From contig NZ_JAVIWS010000001.1 in the NCBI RefSeq assembly GCF_031323975.1, positions 4,464,001-4,528,000 on the forward strand: a stretch of DNA of 64,000 nt, in the 5' to 3' direction. This document shows positions 28,663-40,222 of the stretch, piece by piece. Made by a program: the position numbers and the translations under genes. Origin of the DNA: Escherichia ruysiae (GTDB taxonomy: Bacteria; Pseudomonadota; Gammaproteobacteria; Enterobacterales; Enterobacteriaceae). A model generated the notes under the pieces. That model saw only the letters and a list, made by a program, of their open reading frames with translations. It made no database searches and was not told where the DNA came from. Each line of letters opens with the position of its first letter. The stretch's first letter is position 1.

Positions 28663-30096
28663 ATGTTTAAGAATGCATTTGCTAACCTGCAAAAGGTCGG
28701 TAAATCGCTGATGCTGCCGGTATCCGTACTGCCTATCGCAGGTATTCTGCTGGGCGTCGGTTCCGCGAATTTCAGCTGGCTGCCAGCCGTTGTATCGCAT
28801 GTTATGGCAGAAGCAGGCGGTTCCGTCTTTGCAAACATGCCACTTATTTTTGCGATCGGTGTCGCCCTTGGCTTTACCAATAACGATGGCGTATCCGCTC
28901 TTGCCGCAGTTGTTGCCTATGGCATCATGGTAAAAACCATGGCTGTGGTCGCGCCGCTGGTACTGCATTTACCTGCTGAAGAAATTGCCGCTAAACATCT
29001 GGCGGATACTGGCGTACTTGGGGGGATCATCTCCGGTGCGATTGCAGCGTACATGTTTAACCGTTTCTACCGTATTAAGCTGCCTGAGTATCTTGGCTTC
29101 TTTGCCGGTAAACGCTTTGTACCGATCATTTCTGGTTTGGCTGCCATCTTTACTGGCGTTGTGCTGTCCTTCATTTGGCCGCCGATTGGTTCCGCAATCC
29201 AGACCTTCTCCCAGTGGGCTGCTTACCAGAACCCGGTAGTTGCGTTTGGTATTTACGGCTTCATCGAACGTTGTCTGGTGCCGTTTGGTCTGCACCATAT
29301 CTGGAACGTACCTTTCCAGATGCAGATTGGTGAATACACCAACGCAGCAGGTCAGGTTTTCCACGGCGATATTCCGCGTTATATGGCGGGTGACCCGACT
29401 GCGGGTAAACTGTCTGGCGGCTTCCTGTTCAAAATGTACGGTCTGCCGGCAGCTGCGATTGCTATCTGGCACTCTGCTAAACCAGAAAACCGCGCGAAAG
29501 TGGGCGGTATCATGATCTCCGCTGCGTTGACCTCGTTCCTGACCGGTATCACCGAGCCGATCGAGTTCTCCTTCATGTTCGTTGCGCCGATCCTGTACAT
29601 CATCCACGCGATACTGGCTGGTCTGGCATTCCCAATCTGTATTTTGCTGGGAATGCGCGACGGTACGTCGTTCTCACACGGCCTGATCGACTTCATCGTA
29701 CTGTCTGGTAACAGCAGCAAACTGTGGCTGTTCCCGATTGTCGGTATTGGTTATGCGATTGTTTACTACACCATCTTCCGTGTGCTGATTAAAGCTCTGG
29801 ATCTGAAAACGCCGGGCCGTGAAGACGCAACTGAAGATGCGAAAGCTACCGGCACCAGCGAAATGGCACCGGCTCTGGTTGCCGCATTTGGTGGTAAAGA
29901 AAACATCACTAACCTCGATGCATGTATTACTCGTCTGCGCGTCAGCGTTGCTGATGTGTCCAAAGTGGATCAGGCTGGCCTGAAGAAACTGGGCGCAGCG
30001 GGCGTAGTGGTTGCTGGTTCTGGTGTTCAGGCAATTTTCGGTACTAAATCCGATAACCTGAAAACCGAGATGGATGAGTACATCCGCAACAACTAA
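28663..30096 (+). CDS. ptsG: Glucose-specific PTS permease, EIICB
   Basis: PtsG (477 residues) imports and phosphorylates glucose. Residues 1 to about 385 form the membrane EIIC domain with many hydrophobic helices and the conserved [10 protein letters not shown] sugar-binding segment. After a linker, EIIB has the phosphorylated cysteine in [11 protein letters not shown] (about 421). It receives phosphate from EIIA-Glc (Crr). Single-gene unit with leader control upstream and a terminator at 30120-30144. Confidence 0.98.
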
Positions 30097-30119
30097 TCAG
30101 TAAAATGTTGGGGAGACTA

Positions 30120-30144
30120 AGGCAGCCGGATGGCTGCCTTTTTT
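30120..30144 (+). terminator. Intrinsic terminator after ptsG
   Basis: AGGCAGCC and GGCTGCCT pair around GGAT, followed by TTTTT; 23 bases beyond the ptsG stop and just before the convergent end of fhuE. Confidence 0.85.
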
Positions 30145-30155
30145 ACAGGTGTTAA

Positions 30156-32345
30156 TCAGAACTGATACGTGCCGGTAATACTAAAATTACGTGGTGCGCC
30201 GTAGACGACAGAACCTTCCACGTTAGTGTCATAGGTTTTATCGAACAGATTATTGACGTTACCCTGCAACGAGAAGTTTTTTGTCACCTGGTAGCGGGTG
30301 AACAGATCCACCAGCGCGTAGCTACCTTGCTCGACGCGGAAGGTGCCATACGGTGTCACGGTGTCGGTATACACGCGATTTTGCCAGTTAACACCACCGC
30401 CGACCGTCAACTCTGGCATGACAGGCAACCGATAGCTGGTAAACATTTTAACCGTGGTACGCGGCAGATTCGGGTTAACGGCATTCCCTTCGTTATCTTC
30501 CGCCAGATAGCGCGTTGCGCCAAACGTCAGTTGCCAGTTGTCGGTAATTGCGCCGTTAAGTTCAAATTCCACGCCTTTACTTACTGTCCCATCCACCGCT
30601 TTATAGGCGGTTTCGCCGTTACTGCCGGGGATAGGCATTCCGGTGGACTGGGCGACATTATCCTGCTCAATACGGAAGATGGCTAACGTGGTGGTCAGAC
30701 GGCTATTCATCCAGTCTGATTTCAGACCCAGTTCGTAGTTGTTACCGGTGATCGGCGCCAGATATTTACCCGAACTGTCACGATCATTTTGTGGCTGGAA
30801 AATAGAGGTATAGCTGGCGTAGGTCGACCAGTTGTCATTGATGTCAAACACCAGACCAGCATAAGGCGTGGTGTGGTTTTTCTCCATGCTGTAAGTCAGT
30901 GTATCAACCCGCCAGTTGGTATAACGTGCGCCGAGGATCAGATGCAGCGGATCGGCGAGGGTGACGCGGGTGGCGGCATACAACGATTTCATATGTGTGG
31001 TATCGTCCTGTGCCAGGCTTTGCGGTGCCCAGTTGGTCTGCGGGAAGTTACCGTTGAAGTTGTAGAAACTGCCAATTTCATTGGGGAAAACGTTGGCCCA
31101 GGAGCTGAAATAGCGGTTGTTTTGTTTACTGTAGCTACCGCCGAGCATCAGATTGTGCTGGCGACCAAACACTTCATAACTACCGTCGGCAAACAGATCC
31201 AGCGCGTCAACTTTACGTTTGCCACTGTTCCAGCCAGTGCCGCCCACATAATCAAATCCGGGGCCATAGCTGCCATATGGTCCCACTAACGTTCCATCTG
31301 CTTTATTTACGTAGGCGTCGACATACATCATTTTGCTGTCAAATTCGACTTCGGAATGGGTGGCATTCAGCGTCGCCTGCCAGGTATCGGCAAATCGTTG
31401 CTTCAGTGACAGAAAGACTTTGTTGATCTCTTTGTCGTTATACGCCCAGTCAGGCGCGGTGCTGCGGGCGCGATCGTAACTGTTGCTGCTGCCATCGGTA
31501 TTCCAGCGTGGCAGGCCACCCCAGGTTGGGCTATTAACATCAATACGTTGATATTCATAACCGGCAGAAAGCGTGGTCAGCTCGCCCAAATCAGCATCCA
31601 CAATGCCGGAGAAGAAAGTCTTTTCGCTGTTGTAGCGATCCAGCCATAAATCGTTGTTCTGATAGCCGCCGACAATTCGCGCGCGGACTTTACCATCTTC
31701 CGTGAGCGGACTTTGTAAATCCGCCACATACCGTTCTTTGTTCCAGCTTCCGTATTCCGCCGAGACATCGCCTTTAAATTCACGGCTGGTGGCATGTTTG
31801 CGAACCATATTAATCGCTGCAGAAGGATTGCCAGTACCGGTCATTAGCCCGGTCGCGCCACGCACCACTTCTACACGCTCGAACAACGCCATATCAGTGA
31901 GTGCATCGCCCAGATTCCAGCGTGATTCAAAATAGGTGGGAATACCATCGACCATATAGTTATCGATCTGGAATCCACGCGAATAATAGAGGGTACGGTC
32001 GGAGTCAGCCTGGCTTTTGCTAATCCCGAGGGTATTTTCCATCACTTCGCCCAGCGTTTGCAGTTGCTGATCTTCCATTCGCTGCTGGCTGACAATAGTG
32101 ACCGACTGTGGAATATCACGTTGGGTCATCTGCATTTTAGTACCTACAGAGGTAGACGTTACGCTGTAATCATTTTCGTCATCAACTGGAGCATTGGTTG
32201 CTCCCTCAACAATCACCGTTTCTTCGGCGGTTGGCACGGCCAGAGTGGAGGAAGGAAATAAGGCCAGAGCAATGCAGGCTGCGAGCAGCGACGGCGTGGC
32301 TGCGGCTTGATGCTGATTATCCCTGTTAAATTGTGTCGAAAGCAT
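30156..32345 (-). CDS. fhuE: TonB-dependent ferric-coprogen/rhodotorulate receptor FhuE
   Basis: FhuE (729 residues) is the outer-membrane receptor for coprogen and related hydroxamate siderophores. A signal peptide ends near residue 36 (TLAVPTA). The TonB box lies in EETVIVEG, followed by the plug (SVTIVSQQRMEDQQLQTLGEV to about 190) and the 22-strand barrel, ending in ...FSITGTYQF with terminal Phe. It is intact at the K-12 length. Energy comes from TonB-ExbBD and uptake continues through FhuBCD, all encoded elsewhere. Confidence 0.97.
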   Translation of the reverse strand: MLSTQFNRDNQHQAAATPSLLAACIALALFPSSTLAVPTAEETVIVEGATNAPVDDENDYSVTSTSVGTKMQMTQRDIPQSVTIVSQQRMEDQQLQTLGEVMENTLGISKSQADSDRTLYYSRGFQIDNYMVDGIPTYFESRWNLGDALTDMALFERVEVVRGATGLMTGTGNPSAAINMVRKHATSREFKGDVSAEYGSWNKERYVADLQSPLTEDGKVRARIVGGYQNNDLWLDRYNSEKTFFSGIVDADLGELTTLSAGYEYQRIDVNSPTWGGLPRWNTDGSSNSYDRARSTAPDWAYNDKEINKVFLSLKQRFADTWQATLNATHSEVEFDSKMMYVDAYVNKADGTLVGPYGSYGPGFDYVGGTGWNSGKRKVDALDLFADGSYEVFGRQHNLMLGGSYSKQNNRYFSSWANVFPNEIGSFYNFNGNFPQTNWAPQSLAQDDTTHMKSLYAATRVTLADPLHLILGARYTNWRVDTLTYSMEKNHTTPYAGLVFDINDNWSTYASYTSIFQPQNDRDSSGKYLAPITGNNYELGLKSDWMNSRLTTTLAIFRIEQDNVAQSTGMPIPGSNGETAYKAVDGTVSKGVEFELNGAITDNWQLTFGATRYLAEDNEGNAVNPNLPRTTVKMFTSYRLPVMPELTVGGGVNWQNRVYTDTVTPYGTFRVEQGSYALVDLFTRYQVTKNFSLQGNVNNLFDKTYDTNVEGSVVYGAPRNFSITGTYQF

Positions 32346-32438
32346 CTGAAATCTCTTGATTTATGTTGTAGTCAGGCTCATTCCAGAGGAAGGTGATGAG
32401 CGTTTATATTTAGCGCGCTAATAATTCTGCATGGTAAT

Positions 32439-32457
32439 GCAAATGAGAAATATACGC
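32439..32457 (-). promoter_or_regulatory. Possible Fur box upstream of fhuE
   Basis: The 19 bases matched 11 of 19 positions of the GATAATGATAATCATTATC consensus by eye, about 95 bases before the fhuE start. Fur control of fhuE is established, but this exact site is only a candidate. The remaining 32346-32678 gap also holds the hinT promoter (candidate -10 TATACT at 32614-32619). Confidence 0.4.
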
Positions 32458-32678
32458 ATTCATATTTAACATGTAAACCAAAGAGAAAGTGTGTTTTCGG
32501 TTCATTCATAGGCATAAAGGGGAATAATGGCGATGTATGCGGCAGTAAAACGGTTTTTTGCTTAATAAATCGTGGGTTAAGGTTGAAAGAGCGGGTTTAA
32601 CTCGACCATACTCTATACTCGCAGTGTGGCGCGGCGTAGCATGGCGCAACGCATGGCTATTTAAAAAAGGAAAATGTC

Positions 32679-33038
32679 GTGGCAGAAGAAACTATTTTCA
32701 GCAAAATTATTCGTCGTGAGATCCCCTCCGATATCGTCTACCAGGATGATCTGGTAACGGCGTTTCGCGATATTTCGCCGCAAGCGCCAACACATATTCT
32801 CATCATTCCTAATATCCTGATTCCTACCGTGAACGACGTCTCTGCCGAGCATGAGCAGGCGCTGGGACGCATGATCACTGTAGCGGCAAAAATTGCTGAG
32901 CAAGAAGGCATTGCCGAAGATGGCTATCGTCTGATCATGAACACCAACCGCCATGGCGGGCAAGAGGTGTACCACATCCATATGCACTTGCTGGGTGGCC
33001 GTCCTCTTGGCCCAATGCTGGCGCATAAAGGTCTGTAA
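32679..33038 (+). CDS. hinT: HIT-family purine nucleoside phosphoramidase HinT
   Basis: HinT (119 residues) hydrolyses AMP-lysine and other adenosine phosphoramidates. The histidine triad is [10 protein letters not shown] (about 99-108). The start is GTG at 32679, preceded by AAAAAAGGAAAA; this gives the K-12 N-terminus [13 protein letters not shown]. It is first in a run of closely spaced genes (hinT-ycfL-lpoB-thiK-nagZ-ycfP). Confidence 0.96.
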   Translation: MAEETIFSKIIRREIPSDIVYQDDLVTAFRDISPQAPTHILIIPNILIPTVNDVSAEHEQALGRMITVAAKIAEQEGIAEDGYRLIMNTNRHGGQEVYHIHMHLLGGRPLGPMLAHKGL

Positions 33039-33040
33039 CG

Positions 33041-33418
33041 ATGAGAAAAGGATGCTTTGGGCTGGTGTCTCTGGCGCTGTTATTGCTGGTGGGGTGTCGT
33101 TCACATCCGGAAATTCCGGTGAATGATGAGCAATCGCTGGTGATGGAGTCATCTCTTCTGGCTGCGGGCATCAGTGCAGAAAAGCCCGTTCTTTCAATGT
33201 CTGATATTCAGCCTTCAGCATCCTCGACGCTTTATAACGAAAGGCAAGAACCCGTTACCGTTCATTATCGTTTTTACTGGTATGACGCCAGAGGGCTGGA
33301 GATGCATCCTCTGGAAACGCCCCGCAGCGTTACCATTCCCGCACGTTCGGCGGTAACTCTGTACGGCAGCGCCAATTATCTGGGGGCGCACAAAGTCAGA
33401 CTTTATCTATATTTGTAA
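33041..33418 (+). CDS. ycfL: Putative lipoprotein YcfL (DUF1425)
   Basis: 125 residues. The signal peptide ends in a lipobox LLLVGC (Cys19), so it is probably an outer-membrane lipoprotein. The remainder is a small beta-rich domain containing VHYRFYWYDARGLEM. The function is not established; its place beside lpoB suggests an envelope role. It starts two bases after hinT. Confidence 0.92.
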   Translation: MRKGCFGLVSLALLLLVGCRSHPEIPVNDEQSLVMESSLLAAGISAEKPVLSMSDIQPSASSTLYNERQEPVTVHYRFYWYDARGLEMHPLETPRSVTIPARSAVTLYGSANYLGAHKVRLYLYL

Positions 33419-33431
33419 GGGGTGAATCTTG

Positions 33432-34053
33432 ATGACAAAAATGAGTCGCTACGCCTTAATCACCGCGCTGGCGATGTTTCTCGCCGGGTGTGTGGGGCCT
33501 CGAGAACCTGCACCGGTAGAAGAGGTGAAACCTGCGCCGGAGCAACCAGCCGAGCCGCAACAGCCAGTACCAACCGTGCCATCGGTGCCGACGATCCCGC
33601 AGCAGCCAGGGCCAATTGAGCACGAAGATCAAACTGCACCGCCTGCGCCGCATATTCGTCATTATGACTGGAACGGCGCAATGCAGCCGATGGTCAGTAA
33701 AATGCTTGGGGCTGATGGTGTGACCGCAGGCAGCGTTCTGCTGGTTGATAGCGTTAATAACCGTACTAACGGTTCGCTGAATGCCGGAGAAGCGACCGAA
33801 ACGCTACGTAATGCGCTGGCCAATAACGGTAAATTTACACTCGTTTCTGCCCAACAGCTTTCAATGGCCAAACAGCAGTTAGGTTTGTCGCCGCAGGACA
33901 GTTTAGGCACTCGCAGTAAAGCGATTGGCATTGCCCGTAACGTCGGCGCTCATTATGTGCTGTACTCCAGTGCCTCTGGTAACGTCAACGCACCGACCCT
34001 GCAAATGCAACTCATGCTGGTGCAGACGGGTGAAATTATCTGGTCAGGTAAAG

Positions 34054-34073
<20 letters not shown>
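33432..34073 (+). CDS. lpoB: Outer-membrane lipoprotein LpoB, activator of PBP1b
   Basis: LpoB (213 residues) reaches across the periplasm and stimulates the peptidoglycan synthase PBP1b. The lipobox is FLAGC (Cys20). A long flexible Pro/Glu/Gln-rich linker (about 25-75) precedes a compact domain with [15 protein letters not shown] and [19 protein letters not shown]. The ATG at 33432 is chosen over a TTG one codon earlier and over the ATG three codons later. The last 20 bases overlap the start of thiK. Confidence 0.96.
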
Positions 34074-35914
<1,841 letters not shown>

Positions 35915-35936
35915 CCCTGGCTTATGTGAGGAAGCG

Positions 35937-36479
35937 ATGATTATCTATTTACACGGTTTTGACTCTAACAGTCCGGGTAACCACGAGAAAGTTTTACAAT
36001 TGCAGTTTATTGACCCGGATGTGCGCTTGATAAGCTACAGCACTCTGCATCCGAAACACGATATGCAGCATCTGCTCAAAGAAGTAGACAAAATGCTGCA
36101 ACTGAACGTCGACGAGCGCCCGCTAATTTGCGGCGTTGGTCTGGGCGGATACTGGGCGGAACGGATTGGTTTTCTCTGTGATATCCGCCAGGTGATCTTC
36201 AACCCTAATTTGTTCCCTTACGAGAACATGGAAGGGAAGATTGATCGCCCGGAAGAGTACGCCGACATCGCGACTAAATGTGTGACTAACTTCCGCGAGA
36301 AGAATCGCGATCGTTGTCTGGTGATATTGTCGCGTAATGATGAGGCGCTTAATAGTCAGCGGACATCTGAAGAGTTGCATCATTATTACGAGATTGTCTG
36401 GGACGAAGATCAGACGCACAAATTCAAAAATATCTCTCCGCATTTGCAGCGCATTAAGGCGTTCAAAACCCTCGGTTAA
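35937..36479 (+). CDS. ycfP: Putative esterase-like protein YcfP (UPF0227)
   Basis: 180 residues, an alpha/beta-hydrolase-like protein starting [31 protein letters not shown] takes the place of the usual GxSxG: the nucleophile serine appears to be replaced by Gly-Leu, so classical hydrolase activity is doubtful. Function not established. The ATG at 35937 is preceded by GTGAGGAAG; an upstream in-frame start at 35880 lies within nagZ. Confidence 0.93.
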   Translation: MIIYLHGFDSNSPGNHEKVLQLQFIDPDVRLISYSTLHPKHDMQHLLKEVDKMLQLNVDERPLICGVGLGGYWAERIGFLCDIRQVIFNPNLFPYENMEGKIDRPEEYADIATKCVTNFREKNRDRCLVILSRNDEALNSQRTSEELHHYYEIVWDEDQTHKFKNISPHLQRIKAFKTLG

Positions 36480-36493
36480 AGCTATCCTCGGTC

Positions 36494-36614
36494 GCATCAG
36501 GTAACCTTGCCTATATCTGATGCGCCCCGGATTCTGTAGGTTGGATGAAGCGTCCACGCCACATCCGACAGCCGTGTACCAATGCCTGATGCGATGCTGC
36601 GCATCTTATCAGGC
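36494..36614. repeat. BIME/REP elements between ycfP and ndh
   Basis: GCATCAG (36494-36500) pairs with CTGATGC (36517-36523); a degenerate REP is at about 36535-36575; and GCCTGATGCG (36584) pairs with the CGCATC...CAGGC arm ending at 36614. These fill the first part of the 400-base ycfP-ndh gap; the ndh promoter region fills the rest. Confidence 0.75.
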
Positions 36615-36729
36615 CCACCAATTGCCCTCTATATACGCCTCACTCTCCCGAGTCCGCTTAAATAATAAACAATAAACTCTGTTTTTTGATCTCACCCGGT
36701 AAAGTCGCCTATCTTTTCAGCAACAAAAC

Positions 36730-36778
36730 TTGATTAACATCAATTTTGGTATGACCAATGCACCATTCATGTTATTCT
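36730..36778 (+). promoter_or_regulatory. ndh promoter with FNR box
   Basis: TTGATTAACATCAA (36730-36743) matches the FNR consensus TTGAT-N4-ATCAA. It is centred about 50 bases before the start predicted from the -10 box TATTCT (36773-36778). FNR repression of ndh without oxygen is well established, with a site near -50. Confidence 0.8.
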
Positions 36779-36879
36779 CAATAGCGAAGAACATTTTCAT
36801 TGCTGTAACCTATTGTTAATTAAGAGCTATCTTAATAACTATTAATTAACAATTGGTTAATAAATTTAAGGGGGTCACG

Positions 36880-38184
36880 TTGACTACGCCATTGAAAAAA
36901 ATTGTGATTGTCGGCGGCGGTGCTGGTGGGCTGGAAATGGCGACACAGCTGGGGCATAAGCTGGGACGCAAGAAAAAAGCCAAAATTACGCTGGTCGATC
37001 GTAACCACAGCCACCTGTGGAAACCGCTGCTGCACGAAGTGGCGACTGGCTCGCTTGATGAAGGCGTCGATGCACTGAGCTACCTGGCTCATGCGCGTAA
37101 TCATGGTTTTCAGTTCCAGCTGGGTTCCGTAATTGATATTGATCGTGAAGCGAAAACAATCACTATTGCAGAACTGCGCGACGAAAAAGGTGAACTGCTG
37201 GTTCCGGAACGTAAAATCGCCTATGACACGCTGGTGATGGCGCTGGGCAGCACCTCTAACGATTTCAATACGCCGGGTGTAAAAGAGAACTGTATTTTCC
37301 TCGATAACCCGCATCAGGCGCGTCGTTTCCATCAGGAGATGCTGAATCTGTTCCTGAAATACTCCGCCAACCTGGGCGCGAATGGCAAAGTGAATATTGC
37401 GATTGTTGGCGGCGGCGCGACGGGTGTAGAACTCTCCGCTGAATTGCACAACGCCGTCAAGCAACTGCACAGCTACGGTTACAAAGGCCTGACCAACGAA
37501 GCGTTGAACGTAACGCTGGTAGAAGCGGGCGAACGTATTTTGCCTGCGCTGCCGCCACGTATCTCTGCTGCCGCCCACAATGAGTTAACGAAACTGGGCG
37601 TTCGCGTGCTGACGCAAACCATGGTCACCAGCGCCGATGAAGGGGGGCTGCACACTAAAGATGGCGAATATATTGAGGCTGATCTGATGGTGTGGGCTGC
37701 CGGGATCAAAGCGCCAGATTTCCTGAAGGATATTGGTGGGCTGGAGACCAACCGTATCAACCAGCTGGTGGTGGAACCGACGCTGCAAACCACGCGCGAT
37801 CCAGACATTTATGCTATTGGCGACTGTGCGTCATGCCCGCGTCCGGAAGGGGGTTTTGTTCCGCCGCGCGCTCAGGCCGCACACCAGATGGCTACCTGCG
37901 CAATGAACAATATTCTGGCGCAGATGAATGGCAAACCGCTGAAAAATTATCAGTATAAAGATCACGGTTCGCTGGTATCGCTGTCGAACTTCTCTACCGT
38001 CGGTAGCCTGATGGGTAACCTGACGCGCGGCTCAATGATGATTGAAGGACGTATTGCGCGCTTTGTGTATATCTCGCTGTACCGAATGCATCAGATTGCG
38101 CTACATGGTTACTTTAAAACCGGATTAATGATGCTGGTGGGGAGTATCAACCGCGTTATCCGTCCGCGTTTGAAACTGCATTAA
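36880..38184 (+). CDS. ndh: NADH dehydrogenase II (non-proton-pumping)
   Basis: Ndh (434 residues) passes electrons from NADH to ubiquinone without pumping protons. Two Rossmann motifs are visible: FAD site [11 protein letters not shown] (about 9-19) and NADH site [11 protein letters not shown] (about 172-182). YAIGDCASC (about 310) contacts FAD. The C-terminal amphipathic segment provides membrane attachment. The start is TTG at 36880 after AAGGGGG; this gives the mature [10 protein letters not shown] end, while ATG 36853 would add nine residues. Confidence 0.97.
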
Positions 38185-38196
38185 TCAACTTGTACT

Positions 38197-38283
38197 GGCG
38201 GATGCGGCGTAAATGCCTTATCCGCCCAGGATAAATAGTATGAGCGGCAGGCCTGATAAGACGCGTTAAGCGTCGCATCAGGC
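38197..38283. repeat. REP/BIME pair between ndh and ycfJ
   Basis: GGCGGAT...ATCCGCC (38197-38226) and GCCTGATAAGACGC...GCGTCGCATCAGGC (38251-38283): two palindromic units in the 226-base gap. Confidence 0.85.
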
Positions 38284-38410
38284 ATTCCCTCAGACTCCTC
38301 CGAATCCTTAAGTATTTCCTGCCATTCCTGCGCTTTTCATCTTCTGTCTGATGGTTGTTTCACCCCTTCGCTTGCATGATTGACATAACTGCAAAGAAGG
38401 AGGTGTTCCC

Positions 38411-38950
38411 GTGAATAAATCAATGTTGGCGGGTATCGGGATTGGTGTCGCGGCTGCGCTGGGCGTAGCGGCAGTGGCCAGCCTGAACGTGTTTGAACGT
38501 GGCCCGCAATACGCTCAGGTTGTTTCTGCAATCCCAATCAAGGAAACGGTTAAAACACCGCGCCAGGAGTGCCGCAATGTCACAGTGACTCATCGCCGAC
38601 CGGTGCAGGATGAAAATCGCATTGCGGGTTCGGTTCTGGGCGCTGTGGCTGGTGGGGTGATAGGGCATCAGTTTGGCGGTGGTCGCGGTAAGGATGTTGC
38701 TACAGTCGTCGGGGCGCTTGGTGGTGGATATGCTGGTAACCAGATTCAGGGCTCTCTCCAGGAACGTGATACTTACACCACCACCCAACAGCGTTGTAAA
38801 ACGGTGTATGACAAGTCAGAAAAAATGCTCGGCTATGACGTGACCTATAAGATTGGCGATCAGCAGGGCAAAATCCGTATGGACCGCGATCCGGGTACAC
38901 AAATCCAATTAGATAACAACGGACAACTGGTTCTGAATAACAAAGTATAA
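38411..38950 (+). CDS. ycfJ: Glycine-zipper protein YcfJ (UmoD/PRK11280 type)
   Basis: 179 residues. An N-terminal membrane segment or signal anchor (about 5-25) is followed by TPRQECRNVTVTHR and a glycine-zipper stretch AGSVLGAVAGGVIGHQFGGG (about 74-93), then VGALGGGYAGNQ, the Rick_17kDa_Anti type. The C-terminal half contains CKTVYDKSEKMLGYDVTYK. It is probably envelope-located; no firm function is known. Ribosome-binding site AAGGAGG. Confidence 0.92.
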   Translation: MNKSMLAGIGIGVAAALGVAAVASLNVFERGPQYAQVVSAIPIKETVKTPRQECRNVTVTHRRPVQDENRIAGSVLGAVAGGVIGHQFGGGRGKDVATVVGALGGGYAGNQIQGSLQERDTYTTTQQRCKTVYDKSEKMLGYDVTYKIGDQQGKIRMDRDPGTQIQLDNNGQLVLNNKV

Positions 38951-38971
38951 CAAGGCTGTACTCTGCAATTT

Positions 38972-39007
38972 AGCCCCTCATTCGCTCAGGCTGAGGGGCT
39001 TTTTTTG
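38972..39007 (+). terminator. Intrinsic terminator after ycfJ
   Basis: AGCCCCTCA and TGAGGGGCT form a nine-base stem followed by seven Ts, between the convergent genes ycfJ and comR. Confidence 0.85.
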
Positions 39008-39011
39008 CGCT

Positions 39012-39644
39012 TTATTTCACCAGTTCCGGCCATAAACGCAAAGTGGTTCGGGCAATCTGCATCAGTTTTTCCAGCGATGCGCCTTCGCGGGCGCTGATCG
39101 ACATCCCCTGAATAATACAGTTAAGGAATTCCGCCAGATGCGTTACGTCACAGTGGGCAGGGATTTCCCCGCGCGCCTGGCGTTGACATAAAAACTGCTG
39201 CAAGGTGCGTTCTTGCATCGCGTGGCGTGATTTCAACGTATTGGCGATATCTCCAGAATCCGGGGAGAGGGTGGTGCAGTTGTTGATCATAAAGCAGCCA
39301 GCAGGGGTGTCTTTGCTGGTAAAGCAGTTGGCGATGGCAGCGAAATAGTCAGTCAGCGCAGACTCCACACTTTTCTCTTCACAAAACAGTTGTGCTTCGT
39401 GCTTTGCGGCAAAACGGTCGATATAGCGATCAAGTACGGCGCGGAATAATCCCTCTTTATTGGTGAACTCCGCATATAGCGTTGGCGCTTTGGCTCCGGT
39501 CGCTTCGACGAGATCGGCAAGAGAAGTGGCTTCATAACCATGCTGCCAGAACAACTTCATGGCCTTATCAAGCGCGGCTTCCCTGTCGAACACTTTTGGG
39601 CGACCACGGCTTTTTTTTACACAATGTGTTGAGTCAGTTGCCAT
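39012..39644 (-). CDS. comR: TetR-family repressor ComR of bhsA
   Basis: ComR (210 residues) represses the divergent gene bhsA and is relieved by copper. The N-terminal helix-turn-helix is at about 18-65 (RGRPKVFDREAALDKAMKLF, then SLADLVEATGAKAPTLYAEF). The effector domain contains cysteines (CFMINNCTTL, about 115-124) that could serve copper sensing. The ATG at 39644 gives the K-12 length; an in-frame ATG at 39707 would add 21 residues not seen in the family. Confidence 0.95.
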   Translation of the reverse strand: MATDSTHCVKKSRGRPKVFDREAALDKAMKLFWQHGYEATSLADLVEATGAKAPTLYAEFTNKEGLFRAVLDRYIDRFAAKHEAQLFCEEKSVESALTDYFAAIANCFTSKDTPAGCFMINNCTTLSPDSGDIANTLKSRHAMQERTLQQFLCQRQARGEIPAHCDVTHLAEFLNCIIQGMSISAREGASLEKLMQIARTTLRLWPELVK

Positions 39645-39800
39645 GATGCCGTTGTACCTTGTAGCTGTGAATGAACGGTTATTATAAAAATAATCACTTC
39701 CGTTCACCAGTCCAGAAGACAGAAAAATAATTTCCCTCTATTTAACTGAAATTTAAAGGGTTTTAATTTAACTAATGATTGTTATAAAAAACATCTTGTA

Positions 39801-39816
39801 TGTGATCAAGATCACA
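39801..39816. promoter_or_regulatory. Consensus CRP site in the comR-bhsA intergenic region
   Basis: TGTGATCAAGATCACA fits the CRP consensus TGTGA-N6-TCACA perfectly. It lies 69-84 bases before the bhsA ATG and 157 bases before the comR start, so activation of bhsA is the simpler reading. Confidence 0.75.
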
Positions 39817-39884
39817 TCTATCATTTAGTTATCGATCGTTAAGTAATTGCTTGCGACGCTATTCATCTGCATAAGGTCACTATT

Positions 39885-40142
39885 ATGAAAAATGTAAAAA
39901 CCCTCATCGCTGCGGCGATTTTAAGCTCCATGTCATTTGCCAGCTTTGCGGCTGTCGAAGTTCAGGCAACACCAGAAGGTCAACAAAAAGTGGGCACTAT
40001 CAGTGCTAACGCGGGGACAAATCTGGGATCGCTGGAAGAACAACTGGCACAAAAAGCAGATGAGATGGGCGCAAAATCTTTCCGTATTACTTCAGTAACC
40101 GGTCCGAATACCCTCCACGGAACGGCAGTAATTTATAAATAA
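39885..40142 (+). CDS. bhsA: Stress-induced outer-membrane protein BhsA (YhcN family)
   Basis: 85 residues with a signal peptide (to about 22, SFA-A) and a single YhcN/DUF1471 domain: KVGTISANAGTNLGSLEEQLAQKADEMGAKSFRIT is split here as its core, about residues 36-70, ending HGTAVIYK. It affects biofilm formation, multiple-stress resistance and copper permeability. It is controlled by the divergent repressor ComR and probably by CRP. Confidence 0.95.
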   Translation: MKNVKTLIAAAILSSMSFASFAAVEVQATPEGQQKVGTISANAGTNLGSLEEQLAQKADEMGAKSFRITSVTGPNTLHGTAVIYK

Positions 40143-40178
40143 GCATTAACCCTCATTAATGCCTGTTATTGCTGCTAT

Positions 40179-40213
40179 TTCCCCGCAACACCCTGTGCTG
40201 CGGGGATTTTTTT
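40179..40213 (+). terminator. Intrinsic terminator after bhsA
   Basis: TCCCCGCA (40180-40187) and TGCGGGGA (40199-40206) form the stem, followed by seven Ts. It lies before the convergent end of ldtC. Confidence 0.85.
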
Positions 40214-40222
40214 GTCCGCGAT

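Noticed and set aside
28969-29607. 212-codon minus-strand frame across ptsG
   Set aside because: Antisense to the EIIC domain; its sequence is charged and irregular, as expected from the complement of membrane-protein codons.
36832-37578. 248-codon minus-strand frame across ndh
   Set aside because: It is an antisense shadow of a well-conserved enzyme gene and shows no protein-like features.
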